From contig CAZUAQ010000001.1 in assembly GCA_964618455.1 (NCBI GenBank), forward strand, positions 186,001 to 250,000: 64,000 bases of DNA, written 5' to 3'. This DNA comes from CAZUAQ01 sp964618455. Lineage in GTDB: Bacteria > Planctomycetota > Phycisphaerae > UBA1845 > PWPN01. The position numbers were made by a program, and so were the translations under genes. This document shows, piece after piece, positions 1 to 9,081 of this stretch (positions are counted from its first letter, which is position 1; the number at the start of each line of letters is the position of its first letter). The notes below the pieces were generated by a model. That model had not been told where the DNA came from and made no database searches. It saw nothing but the letters and a program-made list of their open reading frames with translations.

Positions 1-292
1 CTTACGAAAAGCCTCAGATTAGTTAGTCTTATGCTAGAAACAGCAGATGCACTTCGTCAAGCGCAAAATCAGCGATTCCAAGCTTTCGCCGTAGTTTTTA
101 CTGGACCGTCAGGATGATTTTCACGTGGGGGGATCGGCTCAAGCCATCGTTCGGGGTATGCCGATGTCAAAGGTGTGACGGGTATCCGACTGCCTTGATG
201 GGCATGCAGGATGAAGCGTCTCTTTCGCGGAGAACCGCGATCTTACCGGACGACGCATGCCCCTGTCGTGTTGATTTCGGACCACTCGGGAC

Positions 293-322
293 TTGACAGT
301 TCGGTTGGTCCTGTTTTAAATA
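293..322 (+). promoter_or_regulatory. possible sigma70-type promoter
   Basis: A perfect TTGACA at 293-298 is followed after 18 bases by TAAATA at 317-322. The -35 box is exact and the -10 box is weak. There is no gene immediately downstream, so this would drive either a long leader for the prepilin-like gene at 989 or an unrecognised RNA. Confidence 0.25.
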
Positions 323-597
323 GATTGGAAGGTTACGGTGATGAAGGCGGAGCGCTCGCAATGAAAGCGGCGTCCGATCCGCCAGATTTATCCGGGTCGC
401 TGTCATAATACTTTTTCGCGGCCTGCTATTATTCGTTTTATACTCATAAATACTTGCCTGATCATACCTTCCCGTAGCCACCTGAATGACAATGCAATCG
501 ACCGGCCGTTCGTGAGGATACCCTCTTCGCGCGTTGGCCGGAACTGAAAACAGCGGGGGGCCGCGCAATGGTGGCGGTCTCTCCTGAGGGGTATCGT

Positions 598-617
598 CCC
601 CCTGTCTTGACAGGGGG
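598..617. other. perfect 9-bp hairpin
   Basis: CCCCCTGTC and GACAGGGGG are exact reverse complements separated by two bases. There is no T-run after it, so it is not a standard intrinsic terminator. It could be an operator or an RNA structure upstream of the prepilin-like gene. Confidence 0.4.
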
Positions 618-988
618 CGCGGTGCCTGTCGGAAAAGTGAATATTCGGTCCCGAATGCCTTACGGTGAGTTGCCGTTCGGTGGCAGGGACAGATGGAAGA
701 CGGACTGTCTTCAGGTGCAGCGGGCGTATGTCGCAGCCGAAGCCGTTCGCGGCGTTGTTTGACGCGGCGGGGGGTGACGGATTCGACCCAGCGTGGCCGA
801 GGGCGGCGGTGATTTCGCCGATCGCGAAATGTCGCGTGCCTCGGAGCGATCGCTCCCGCGGGCCATGCCCAGCTTCGGTTCTCATCATACTTCGTAACGT
901 AGTTGAGAATCCGTTAGGCGCGAGTGTGCGGCTGCGAACCGAAGGACGTTCCGTCGGCGTAGCGTGCCTCAGGCACGGGAGGAAAAAC

Positions 989-1900
989 ATGACTAGGACG
1001 AAAGGACAACGCTCGGCGTTTACGCTGATCGAGCTGCTGGTGGTGGTGGCCATCATCGCCCTGCTGATCTCGATTCTGCTGCCGAGTCTGGCGCGGGCCC
1101 GCGAACTGTCCAAGCGGACGGTGTGCGCGGCCAACCTCAAGGGGATTGGGACCGGTCTCTACACCTACGGCACGGAGAACACCGACCAGTTCCCGATCGC
1201 CAACCACGACAAGACGGCGGCCACCCAGGGTGTCAGCGCGGTGAACTATTACCGTCAGATCGGTAACCCGCAGGTCGAGACGGTCAACGAGACCGCCATG
1301 TCGACCGTGCGGAACTTCTGGACGCTGGTCCGCGACGGTGCGTCGGCTCCGGGCTCGTTCATCTGCCCGTCGACCGATGACCAGAAGTCGGACATCAGTG
1401 ATCCGCTGCTGTGCTGGGACTTCAGCACCGACGTGGACAGCTGTCTGAACGATCCCGATGTCGGTTTCAGCCAGGTCAGCTACGGCTACCAGGTGCCTTA
1501 CGGCAGCTCCGGGCTTCCGAGTGCCGACCGTGATCAGCGCATGGCGCTGGCCGCCGACCAGGGTCCCTACGGTGACGCCATCGAGGGTAACAACACGGCG
1601 GATCTGGCCACGATCATCAGTAACCTGACCAGCCTGAATGAGACCTCGACGCCGGAGGATTGGGTGGACAACAACTCGCCCAACCACACGCAGGGCGAAG
1701 GTCAGAACGTGCTCTACGCCGACAGCCATGCGGAGTTCCAGGGCAAGGCCAACGTGGGTGTGTCGCAGGACAACATCTACACACGCTGGAACAACAACAC
1801 GGGTGCCCCCACGCTGATTCAGCGTATCCAGGGTGAGGCGCCGGATGGCAGCACGAACCACGGCCCCTGGGATAACCAGGATTCGCTGATCTACCCGTAA
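989..1900 (+). CDS. prepilin-like protein, DUF1559-type
   Basis: The 303-residue product begins with a type IV prepilin-like signal: a short basic start (MTRTKGQRSA), then FTLIELLVVV with Glu at +5 and a hydrophobic helix to about residue 34. Cleavage would fall between Ala10 and Phe11. The C-terminal third has GEGQNVLYADSHAEF (about residues 235-249), matching the H-x9-DG region of planctomycete DUF1559 proteins, with Ser replacing the usual Gly. I chose the ATG at 989 because GGGAGG lies 6 bases upstream and the prepilin leader is then of normal length; the frame is also open further upstream. These proteins are abundant in planctomycetes and presumed exported or surface pseudopilin-like, but their function is not established. 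It stands alone with a terminator behind it. Confidence 0.9.
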   Translation: MTRTKGQRSAFTLIELLVVVAIIALLISILLPSLARARELSKRTVCAANLKGIGTGLYTYGTENTDQFPIANHDKTAATQGVSAVNYYRQIGNPQVETVNETAMSTVRNFWTLVRDGASAPGSFICPSTDDQKSDISDPLLCWDFSTDVDSCLNDPDVGFSQVSYGYQVPYGSSGLPSADRDQRMALAADQGPYGDAIEGNNTADLATIISNLTSLNETSTPEDWVDNNSPNHTQGEGQNVLYADSHAEFQGKANVGVSQDNIYTRWNNNTGAPTLIQRIQGEAPDGSTNHGPWDNQDSLIYP

Positions 1901-1951
1901 GGGTATTTGAATTGAACAGTGGTCGTTCCCTGGTGATCGGCCGCGACGAAG

Positions 1952-1994
1952 AACAAGGGCGGAGCAGTCATACTGGGCTGCTCCGCTCTTTGTT
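1952..1994 (+). terminator. intrinsic terminator after the prepilin-like gene
   Basis: GCGGAGCAG and CTGCTCCGC pair as a 9-bp stem around a 10-base loop. The arms extend into AACAAG on the left and CTTTGTT on the right, so it may work in both directions. It begins about 50 bases after the stop codon at 1900. Confidence 0.75.
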
Positions 1995-2120
1995 ATCAGC
2001 TTCGGCAATGGATTATTGGTACCTGATGGAGAGGTCGGGAAATTTCGTAGGGGATGATGCGTCAGGCTTCATCGCCATGCGGTTTGAACGGTTTCCTGAC
2101 AATCTCTTTTGAGTTTCAGC

Positions 2121-2148
2121 TTGACTTCGGATAGGCCTGTCCCATAAT
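2121..2148 (+). promoter_or_regulatory. sigma70-type promoter
   Basis: TTGACT at 2121-2126 and CATAAT at 2143-2148 each match five of six consensus bases, with a 16-base spacer. It lies upstream of a roughly 250-base gene-free stretch that ends in a terminator, and then of uvrA. Confidence 0.5.
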
Positions 2149-2154
2149 GAAATG

Positions 2155-2403
2155 TGGTCGGTATACTGGCGGGGCAAGCCTCGGGTGATGGCGGTTCTGA
2201 TCCGGAGCAGGCGGTCATCATCATTATTCCGTATGCAGAATTATCGTATCGGAGAGAGCTGCGTGACGTGCAAAGCTGATTCGTAGAATCGGCTTATGTG
2301 GCATCGCTTTCATGGGCCGATACGTCTCCAAAAACGCCTGGTCGCACCCCACACGGATGAGCAATCCCCCCCTTGCTTGTCCCCCAGCGACCAGGCCTTT
2401 TTT
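2155..2403 (+). ncRNA. candidate small RNA or uvrA leader with attenuator
   Basis: The interval between the promoter at 2121-2148 and the terminator at 2330-2403 has no supportable reading frame but contains RNA-like structure. AGCTGATTC and GAATCGGCT (about 2274-2294) can form a 9-bp hairpin with one G-U pair and a 3-base loop. It resembles none of tmRNA, RNase P RNA, SRP RNA or 6S RNA as I know them. It may be an independent RNA, or a leader whose terminator attenuates uvrA, which starts 156 bases further on. Confidence 0.35.
2330..2403 (+). terminator. strong long-loop intrinsic terminator
   Basis: GCCTGGTCGC at 2336-2345 pairs exactly with GCGACCAGGC at 2387-2396 and is followed by C and a run of six T. 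Five A precede the left arm, so the arms are nearly symmetrical and termination could be bidirectional. The loop is about 40 bases, unusually long. Confidence 0.75.
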
Positions 2404-2558
2404 ATGCGCCGAGCGATTCCCTTGTCAGTCGTGGATGCCCAGGTTCCGTCTTATGCCCGCGCCCTCGAACTTTGATCCGTACCCATTCACATTCCGCATG
2501 GCGCGGTGATTGCCATCCTCCTGTAAAATGGCCGGTCTTTGTCCACGGGAGGACGCTC

Positions 2559-5500
2559 TTGCCCAAGGGAGTTCGCAAAACGAAAAAAGCGTCGCGCAGG
2601 AAGGCGTCGTCGCCGCCTCCGGCAGGGCCGCGCTGGCTGACGGTGCGCGGGGCGCGGCAGAACAACCTCAGGGGCATCGACGTTCACTTGCCGCTGGGGC
2701 GGTTCATCTGCGTGACGGGCGTGTCCGGCAGCGGCAAGAGCTCGCTGGTCATCGACATCGTCCGCGAGCGACTGAGCCGCGATCTGAACGGCGCGGAGAA
2801 CGTGTCCATCGGCGCGCACGATGCGATCGAAGGGCTGGAGCATCTCGACAAGGTTATCGACATCGATCAGAAACCGATCGGTCGCACCCCGCGCAGCAAC
2901 CCCGCCACCTACGTGAAAGTCTTCGACCAGATCCGTGACCTGTTCAGCCGGATGCCGGATGCCAAAGTGCGCGGCTACAAGCCGGGACGCTTCAGCTTCA
3001 ACGTGGCATCCACCAACGGCGGCGGGCGGTGTGAGGCGTGCGAGGGCAACGGCGCCAACCGGATGGACATGGAATTCCTCGCCGACATCTGGGTGACGTG
3101 TCCGGTGTGCGGCGGCAAGCGGTTCAACCGCGAGACGCTGCAGGTGCATTACCGCGGCATGAGCATCGCCGATGTGCTCGAGATGGACGTGCAGCAGGCG
3201 CTGGAACACTTCGACAAGATTCCGAAGATCGCCGCCATGCTGCGCACGCTGCACGACGTGGGGCTGGATTACCTGAAGCTGGGGCAGTCGTCCACGACGC
3301 TGAGCGGGGGCGAGGCCCAGCGGATCAAGCTTGCGCGCGAGCTGGTGAAGAAGAGCACCGGCCAGACGCTCTACATTCTCGACGAGCCGACGACGGGCCT
3401 GCACTTCGAAGACATCCGCCGGCTGCTGGCGGTGCTGCACGGTTTCGTGGACGTGGGCAACACGGTGGTGGTGATCGAGCACAACCTGGACGTGATCAAG
3501 ACGGCGGACTGGGTGATCGATCTCGGCCCGGAAGGGGGCGACGGCGGCGGTGAGATTCTCGTCGAAGGGACGCCGGAAGCGGTGGCGGCATGCGATCGAT
3601 CCCATACCGGCAAAGCATTGAAGGAGATGTTCGATCAGGCGGCGCGACGCGCGAAGCCGACACGCCAGCGTCAACCGGCCAAGTCCACCTCGAACGGCTC
3701 CGGCTCATCCCCGGTGGAAGAACTCACCGAAATCAGCGTGGTCGGCGCGCAGCAGCACAATCTCAAGGATGTGAACGTGTCGTTCCCGCGCGGACAGATC
3801 ACGGTGTGCAGCGGCGTCTCGGGCAGCGGCAAGAGCAGCTTCGCCTTCGACACGATCTACAACGAGGGGCAGCGGCGCTACCTGGAGTCGCTGAGTTCCT
3901 ACGCCCGCCAGTTCCTCGGCCAGGTGGCCAAGCCGAAGGTCGAACAGGTGGAGGGTTTGTCGCCGGCGATCAGCATCGAACAGAAGACGACGAGCCGCTC
4001 GCCGCGCTCGACGGTGGGCACGGTGACGGAAGTGTACGACTACATGCGCGTGCTGTGGTCGCGCATCGGTCAGCCATACTGCCCGCAGTGCGACGTGCCC
4101 GTCGGCACGCAGACGAGCGACGAGATTATCGATCGGGTGATGCGCGAGCCGGAGGGCACGCGGGCGCTGCTGCTGGCACCGATCGAACGGCACGGGCAGG
4201 AGGATTACGCGAAGATCTTCACGCGTGAGAAGGCGAGCGGCTTCGCGCGGGTCCGCATCGACGGTGAGGTCCACGAACTGAGCGATCCCCCGACGCTGGA
4301 CAATCGGCGGCGGCACAAGGTCGAACTGGTCGTGGACCGCATCATCATTCGCGCGAATCAGCGGGCGCGTATCGCCGACAGCGTGGAGATGGGGCTGTCT
4401 ATCGGCAACGGCGTGATCCTGCTGGCCGACGCCGAAACGGGCGAGGCGATGCGGTTTTCGCAGTTGCGGTCGTGCATGGAGTGCGGCACGAGCTACGAGG
4501 AACTGACGCCGCATCACTTCTCGTTCAATACGCGCCTCGGCTGGTGCGAGACGTGCGAGGGGCTGGGCGTGCAGCAGGGGGCGAGCGTGCACCTGATCGT
4601 GCCGCAGCCGGAAAGGTCGATCCGTGACGGGGCGGTGATGGGATGGGCGGACCTGAACGAGACGCCGATGCTGCTGGAGATGATGCGGCCGGTGGCGGAC
4701 CATCTCGGGGTGAGCCTCGACACGCCGTGGAAGGCATTGCCCGAGGACGCGCGGCGCGGATTTCTGCACGGCACCGGGGCGCACTGGTTTGAGGGGCCGG
4801 GCGGGACGCGGTTTCAGTGGAAGGGGTTCTACCCTGCCATCGACGAGGCCACGCGTTCGAGCTGGCAGTACCGGCACAAGCTTTCAGGTCTGACGACGGA
4901 GGTGGCGTGCCAGCGGTGCAGCGGAAGCCGGCTGCGGTCGGAGGCGGCGGCGGTACGCGTGGACGGGCGGACCATCGTCGAGGCATGCCGGATGCCGCTG
5001 GACGAGGCGTATTCGTGGCTGTCGACGATGAAGCTCGACGCGCGCGAAAAGAAGGTGGCGGGGGAGCTGCTGACCGAGATCACCAACCGGCTGAAGTTCC
5101 TGGTGGACGTGGGGCTGGACTACGTGACGCTGCATCGGTCGGCGCCGACGCTGAGCGGCGGTGAGTCGCAGCGCATCCGCCTGGCATCGCAGATCGGCAG
5201 CGGGCTGACGGGCGTCTTATACGTGCTGGACGAGCCGACGATCGGCCTGCATCCGCGCGACACGCGGCGACTGATTGCCGCGCTGGATCATCTTCGCGGT
5301 TTGGGCAACACGCTGCTGATGGTCGAGCATGACAAGGAAGTGATTACGCACGCGGATCACGTACTCGACTTCGGTCCCGGCGCGGGGGCCGACGGCGGGC
5401 GGATCGTCGCGCAGGCGTCGCCGAAGCGCTTGCGATCGCTGAAGGCGTCGCTCACCGGGCGCTACCTCGCCAACAATGAGGCGATACCGATCCCGACGAA

Positions 5501-7562
5501 TCGTCGTGCGCCGGGCGAACGCTGCCTCGAGGTGATCGGGGCGCGGCATCATAACCTGAGGAACGTGGACGTTTCGATTCCGCTGGGGTGCTTCGTGGCG
5601 GTGACGGGCGTGTCGGGCAGTGGGAAGAGTTCGCTGGTCAACGACGTCGTGCACAAGGCGCTGGCCCGGCGGATTCATCGGGCGACGACCGATGCGGGCG
5701 GGCACGATGAACTGCGCGGCGTGGAGCATATCGACAAGGTCATCAACGTCGATCAGTCGCCGCTGGGCAATTCGCCGTCGAGCAACCCCGCCACGTATAC
5801 CGGCGTCTTCGATCGTATTCGCGAGCTGTTCGCGAAACTGCCGGAGGCGAAGGTGCGCGGGTACAACGTGAACCGGTTCAGCTTCAATCGGCCGGGCGGG
5901 CGATGCGATGCGTGCGAGGGCAACGGGCAGCGCTGCATCGAAATGCACTTTCTGCCGGACGTGTGGATCTCGTGCGAGGAATGCGGCGGGATGCGCTACA
6001 AGCGCGAGACGCTGGAGGTGAAGTACAAGGGCCGGTCGATCGCCGACGTGCTTGAGATGCGCATTAACGAGGCGTTGGCGTTGTTCACGAACGTGCCGCG
6101 CATCAAGCGGATGCTGCAGACGCTGGCGGATGTCGGCGTGGGATACCTGCAACTGGGGCAGGCGGCGCCGACGCTGTCGGGCGGCGAGGCGCAGCGGGTG
6201 AAGCTGGCGGCGGAACTGGGCCGGCCGAGCACGGGCAAGACGGTGTACATCCTCGACGAGCCGACGACGGGGTTGCACTTCGACGATCTGCGAAAGCTGC
6301 TGGACGTGTTGCATCGCTTTTGCGACATGGGCAACTCGGTGGTGTGCATCGAGCATAATCTGGACGTGATCAAGACGGCGGACTGGGTGATCGACCTCGG
6401 GCCGGAAGGGGGGCTGGGCGGCGGGGAGATCGTCGCCGAGGGCCCGCCGGAGAAAATCGCCGAAGTCGAGGCGTCACACACGGGGCGGATCCTGGCCGAG
6501 GTGCTGGCGAGCGATCCGACGGCGTCGCGCGAGGTGTTCGATCCGGAGAAGGCGGATGTGCCGGCGGCGGAGGAGGAACGCTCGGAACTGGTGATCGACG
6601 AGGAACTGGACGACGCACGGATGCCATGGGAGGTGGACGGGCGTCGCTGGCACACGCGCGATCGTGTCGGCCGCAAGGGCGAGAAGGTGCGTTGGGAAGG
6701 CGCGGCGCTGGAGTGGCTGATCGACGAGATCGAAGCGGCGGGGAAGGGGCGCCTGGCGCCGACGGATTACAACAGCCGGAGCATGGTGGAGATCAAGATG
6801 CCGGGCAGCAATACGCCGTGGTTCTTCCACGCGCGGACGGCGGGAACGTGGTTGCTGGATGTGTCCATCCGCGTGCCGAGCCGGGCGTTCAGCGCCGCCG
6901 AGGTGCGCCGCCTGCTGCCGTTCAAGCCGCTGGACGACATGGACGACCTGCCGGTGTACGGGCGCAGTCAGCGTGTGACCGTGCGGCACGGTGGGCGTGG
7001 CGTCGATGACATTCGCATTCAGGTCAACAACCTCAAGGAACTGACGAGCTCCGATGCCAAGACATTCATCAAGCGGGCGATGCAGGCCTATCAGCGGCTG
7101 GTGCGCAAGATGGCGGAGAACGTCGCCGAGCATCAGCCGTGGAAGGTGAACGGACGGCAGTGGCACCTCGGACAGCAGATGATCTCCAAGACCAAGAGCC
7201 GGATGTGGAAGGGTTCGCTGATCGTGACCCTGTTGGGGTTGATCAAGAAGCACGTGCCCCAGATCAAGGAGGACTGGAACCGCAAGGTGATGGTCGTGCT
7301 GAATCACCCCGAGGTGAACGGGGTTTTCGGGCGGCTGGTGACGAACCATGCCCACGCGATGCGCGTAGAGTTCCGGTGCGGGTACGGCCAGTTCACGCCG
7401 GCGATGGTGGAGAAGCTGGGGATCGATCCGCGCATCCGCCATCGCAAGGGTGAGGACCAGGTGCAGTTCTGGATCCAGGAGGTGAGCCAGATCGACGAGG
7501 CGGAGTTCGGCCGGCTGATCAGGGAATCCGTGGCGCATTTTGCTGAAGCCCACAAGGCGTGA
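2559..7562 (+). CDS. uvrA: excinuclease UvrA, extended form with three ATPase heads
   Basis: DNA damage recognition ATPase of nucleotide excision repair, acting with UvrB. At 1667 residues it is far longer than the usual ~940. The order is: an extra copy of the C-terminal ATPase half (Walker A near residue 54, zinc module CEAC...CPVC near 158-185, LSGGEAQR, LDEPTTG); a normal first half (Walker A near 418, CMEC...CETC zinc finger, LSGGESQR); a normal second half (Walker A near 1017, CDAC...CEEC); and an extension from about 1340 with two related segments beginning PWEVDGRRWH (about 1355) and PWKVNGRQWH (about 1527), which I do not recognise. I chose the TTG at 2559 because GGGAGGA lies 5 bases upstream and homology starts just after; the frame extends further upstream without a ribosome binding site. 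Long UvrA forms are known in chlamydiae and planctomycetes. Confidence 0.9.
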   Translation: MPKGVRKTKKASRRKASSPPPAGPRWLTVRGARQNNLRGIDVHLPLGRFICVTGVSGSGKSSLVIDIVRERLSRDLNGAENVSIGAHDAIEGLEHLDKVIDIDQKPIGRTPRSNPATYVKVFDQIRDLFSRMPDAKVRGYKPGRFSFNVASTNGGGRCEACEGNGANRMDMEFLADIWVTCPVCGGKRFNRETLQVHYRGMSIADVLEMDVQQALEHFDKIPKIAAMLRTLHDVGLDYLKLGQSSTTLSGGEAQRIKLARELVKKSTGQTLYILDEPTTGLHFEDIRRLLAVLHGFVDVGNTVVVIEHNLDVIKTADWVIDLGPEGGDGGGEILVEGTPEAVAACDRSHTGKALKEMFDQAARRAKPTRQRQPAKSTSNGSGSSPVEELTEISVVGAQQHNLKDVNVSFPRGQITVCSGVSGSGKSSFAFDTIYNEGQRRYLESLSSYARQFLGQVAKPKVEQVEGLSPAISIEQKTTSRSPRSTVGTVTEVYDYMRVLWSRIGQPYCPQCDVPVGTQTSDEIIDRVMREPEGTRALLLAPIERHGQEDYAKIFTREKASGFARVRIDGEVHELSDPPTLDNRRRHKVELVVDRIIIRANQRARIADSVEMGLSIGNGVILLADAETGEAMRFSQLRSCMECGTSYEELTPHHFSFNTRLGWCETCEGLGVQQGASVHLIVPQPERSIRDGAVMGWADLNETPMLLEMMRPVADHLGVSLDTPWKALPEDARRGFLHGTGAHWFEGPGGTRFQWKGFYPAIDEATRSSWQYRHKLSGLTTEVACQRCSGSRLRSEAAAVRVDGRTIVEACRMPLDEAYSWLSTMKLDAREKKVAGELLTEITNRLKFLVDVGLDYVTLHRSAPTLSGGESQRIRLASQIGSGLTGVLYVLDEPTIGLHPRDTRRLIAALDHLRGLGNTLLMVEHDKEVITHADHVLDFGPGAGADGGRIVAQASPKRLRSLKASLTGRYLANNEAIPIPTNRRAPGERCLEVIGARHHNLRNVDVSIPLGCFVAVTGVSGSGKSSLVNDVVHKALARRIHRATTDAGGHDELRGVEHIDKVINVDQSPLGNSPSSNPATYTGVFDRIRELFAKLPEAKVRGYNVNRFSFNRPGGRCDACEGNGQRCIEMHFLPDVWISCEECGGMRYKRETLEVKYKGRSIADVLEMRINEALALFTNVPRIKRMLQTLADVGVGYLQLGQAAPTLSGGEAQRVKLAAELGRPSTGKTVYILDEPTTGLHFDDLRKLLDVLHRFCDMGNSVVCIEHNLDVIKTADWVIDLGPEGGLGGGEIVAEGPPEKIAEVEASHTGRILAEVLASDPTASREVFDPEKADVPAAEEERSELVIDEELDDARMPWEVDGRRWHTRDRVGRKGEKVRWEGAALEWLIDEIEAAGKGRLAPTDYNSRSMVEIKMPGSNTPWFFHARTAGTWLLDVSIRVPSRAFSAAEVRRLLPFKPLDDMDDLPVYGRSQRVTVRHGGRGVDDIRIQVNNLKELTSSDAKTFIKRAMQAYQRLVRKMAENVAEHQPWKVNGRQWHLGQQMISKTKSRMWKGSLIVTLLGLIKKHVPQIKEDWNRKVMVVLNHPEVNGVFGRLVTNHAHAMRVEFRCGYGQFTPAMVEKLGIDPRIRHRKGEDQVQFWIQEVSQIDEAEFGRLIRESVAHFAEAHKA

Positions 7563-7579
7563 CGACCGAAGGGAAGACC

Positions 7580-8242
7580 ATGGCAGACATGCTGGTGCCC
7601 AACAAACTGCTGTTTCGTTTCGAGTACCCGTTGCCGTACTTGAAGAAGGTGACGGTGGACGGGAAGCTGAACGAGTGGCCCGATGATGCGCGGTTGCAGG
7701 ATTTCGGGGCTCTCGACGGCGAGGAGGCCTTCGCGCAGGTGTGGATGGGCTGGAACGAGGAGGGGCTCTACCTGGCGGTGAAAGTGAACGGGCGGACGAA
7801 GCCGTTCCAGTGCAAGCGGGCGTCGTTCTGGAAGGGGGACAACATCCGGCTGTGTACCGACATGCGGAACACGCGGGACATCAAGCGGGCCTCGCGCTAC
7901 TGCCGGCAGTTTTACTTTCTCCCCGCCGGCGGAGGTCCGGATGGCAAGGCGGCGATCGGCGGCGCGGCCAAGATTCACCGGGCCACGGAGCAGCCGCCGC
8001 TTCCACCGGATGACGCGATCATGGCAGCGAGCGTCCGGCGGGGCAAGTCGTATACGCTCGAAGCGCACGTGCCCGCCGACGTGCTCATCGGGTGGGATCC
8101 GCGGGAGCATTCGCGCATCGGTCTCTACGTCATGGTCGAGGATGTCGAGCTGGGGCAGCAGCCGCTGACCGTCGGGGATGACCTGAACTGGCACATTGAT
8201 CCCAGCATGTGGGCCTCGGCGATCTTGACACCGCCGGAATGA
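7580..8242 (+). CDS. CBM9/DOMON-like carbohydrate-binding domain protein
   Basis: The 220-residue protein is a single beta-sandwich-like domain of the CBM9-like type common in planctomycetes: VDGKLNEWPDD near the start, then a strand with WNEEGLYLAVKV, FWKGDNIRLCTDMRNT and a closing VMVEDVELG stretch. No signal peptide is visible, so it would be cytoplasmic unless exported another way, which is odd for a sugar-binding fold. I chose the ATG at 7580 with GAAGGG just upstream; a GTG at 7559 overlapping the uvrA stop by four bases is the alternative. Either way it follows uvrA directly and is probably cotranscribed. Ligand and role are unknown. Confidence 0.75.
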   Translation: MADMLVPNKLLFRFEYPLPYLKKVTVDGKLNEWPDDARLQDFGALDGEEAFAQVWMGWNEEGLYLAVKVNGRTKPFQCKRASFWKGDNIRLCTDMRNTRDIKRASRYCRQFYFLPAGGGPDGKAAIGGAAKIHRATEQPPLPPDDAIMAASVRRGKSYTLEAHVPADVLIGWDPREHSRIGLYVMVEDVELGQQPLTVGDDLNWHIDPSMWASAILTPPE

Positions 8243-8292
8243 TGCCGAAGATACGAAGAACAAGTCTGTCTCTCATGGATGAGAACACCATC

Positions 8293-9045
8293 ATGCGTTG
8301 CACACGATGTCGGGTCGACAATAACGAGACGGCGAATTATTGCCGAGGATGCGGCATGCCGTTGCGGCGTCAGCCTCCGAGTTGGTCGTCGTCGCAGGCG
8401 GGCACGACAGCGCCGCCTGAGCCTGCTCATCCGCCTCGTCTTCCTCCCGACGAAGAGCCGCTGCCCGATCCTCCCGAAGGCGTGACGTACTTCGATCCGC
8501 CGGAACAGGAGCCGTACAGACCGCCGCCGGGTTACACGCCTCCACCGCAGCCTGCGATGCCTCCCGCGTCGACCTACGCGCCACCCGGCGCACCGCCCGC
8601 TTACGGATCGGCCATGCAGCCGCAGATGCTGGGTTATGCGAGCGAGCAGGGCGTGCGATACGGCGGGTTCTGGATTCGCTTCGTGGCCGTCATCATTGAC
8701 ACGATCGTCCTGATCATCCCCAACATCTTCTTTCAGTACATGGCGAACTCGGCAGATTTGGTGTCGACCGCCCTGGTCTGGTCGCTCATGGCGTTGGTCT
8801 TGAACTGGTTCTACTACCCCTGGATGGAGAGTTCGAGCATGCAGGGCACGTTCGGCAAGCGGGCCCTAGGGCTGCGCGTGATCGACCGACACGGAAATCG
8901 AATCAGCTTCGGGCACGCGATCGGGCGAAACCTGGCGAAAATTCTTTCGGGGATCTTTTTCATCGGTTACATTATGGCGGGGTTCACGGAACGCAAGCAG
9001 GGGCTCCACGACCTCATCGCCGGAACCATGGTCGTTCATGACTGA
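8293..9045 (+). CDS. zinc-ribbon RDD-family membrane protein
   Basis: A 250-residue protein with an N-terminal zinc ribbon (Cys3, Cys6, Cys17, Cys20), a long Pro-rich linker (about 30-115), and an RDD-type membrane domain from about residue 120. The latter starts GGFWIRFVAVIIDTIVL (the R and D that define the family), has about three membrane segments, and contains GTFGKRALGLRVID and KQGLHDLIAGT. I placed the start at the ATG directly before CTRC, by analogy with the next gene, which has the same Cys spacing from its start; an ATG at 8275 is also possible. RDD proteins are of uncertain, possibly transport-related, function. Confidence 0.8.
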   Translation: MRCTRCRVDNNETANYCRGCGMPLRRQPPSWSSSQAGTTAPPEPAHPPRLPPDEEPLPDPPEGVTYFDPPEQEPYRPPPGYTPPPQPAMPPASTYAPPGAPPAYGSAMQPQMLGYASEQGVRYGGFWIRFVAVIIDTIVLIIPNIFFQYMANSADLVSTALVWSLMALVLNWFYYPWMESSSMQGTFGKRALGLRVIDRHGNRISFGHAIGRNLAKILSGIFFIGYIMAGFTERKQGLHDLIAGTMVVHD

Positions 9046-9081
9046 CGGGCAGTATACATATCCTGAAGAGCGAGGTGACCG

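Larger units (their letters stand above)
1..988. other. gene-free stretch before the prepilin-like gene
   Basis: I see no convincing gene here. The open frames on both strands are short, lack ribosome binding sites and encode proteins without recognisable domains. The stretch holds one weak promoter-like pair near 293-322 and one strong short hairpin at 598-617, described separately. It may be the long upstream region of the gene starting at 989 or the decayed remainder of something older. Confidence 0.5.

Noticed and set aside
403..1140. Minus-strand frame at the window start
   Set aside because: Arg/Ser-rich product with no domain, no ribosome binding site, overlapping the prepilin-like gene.
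914..2008. Long minus-strand frame opposite the prepilin-like gene
   Set aside because: Val/Arg/His-rich product without domains, opposite a well-supported gene with a ribosome binding site and terminator.
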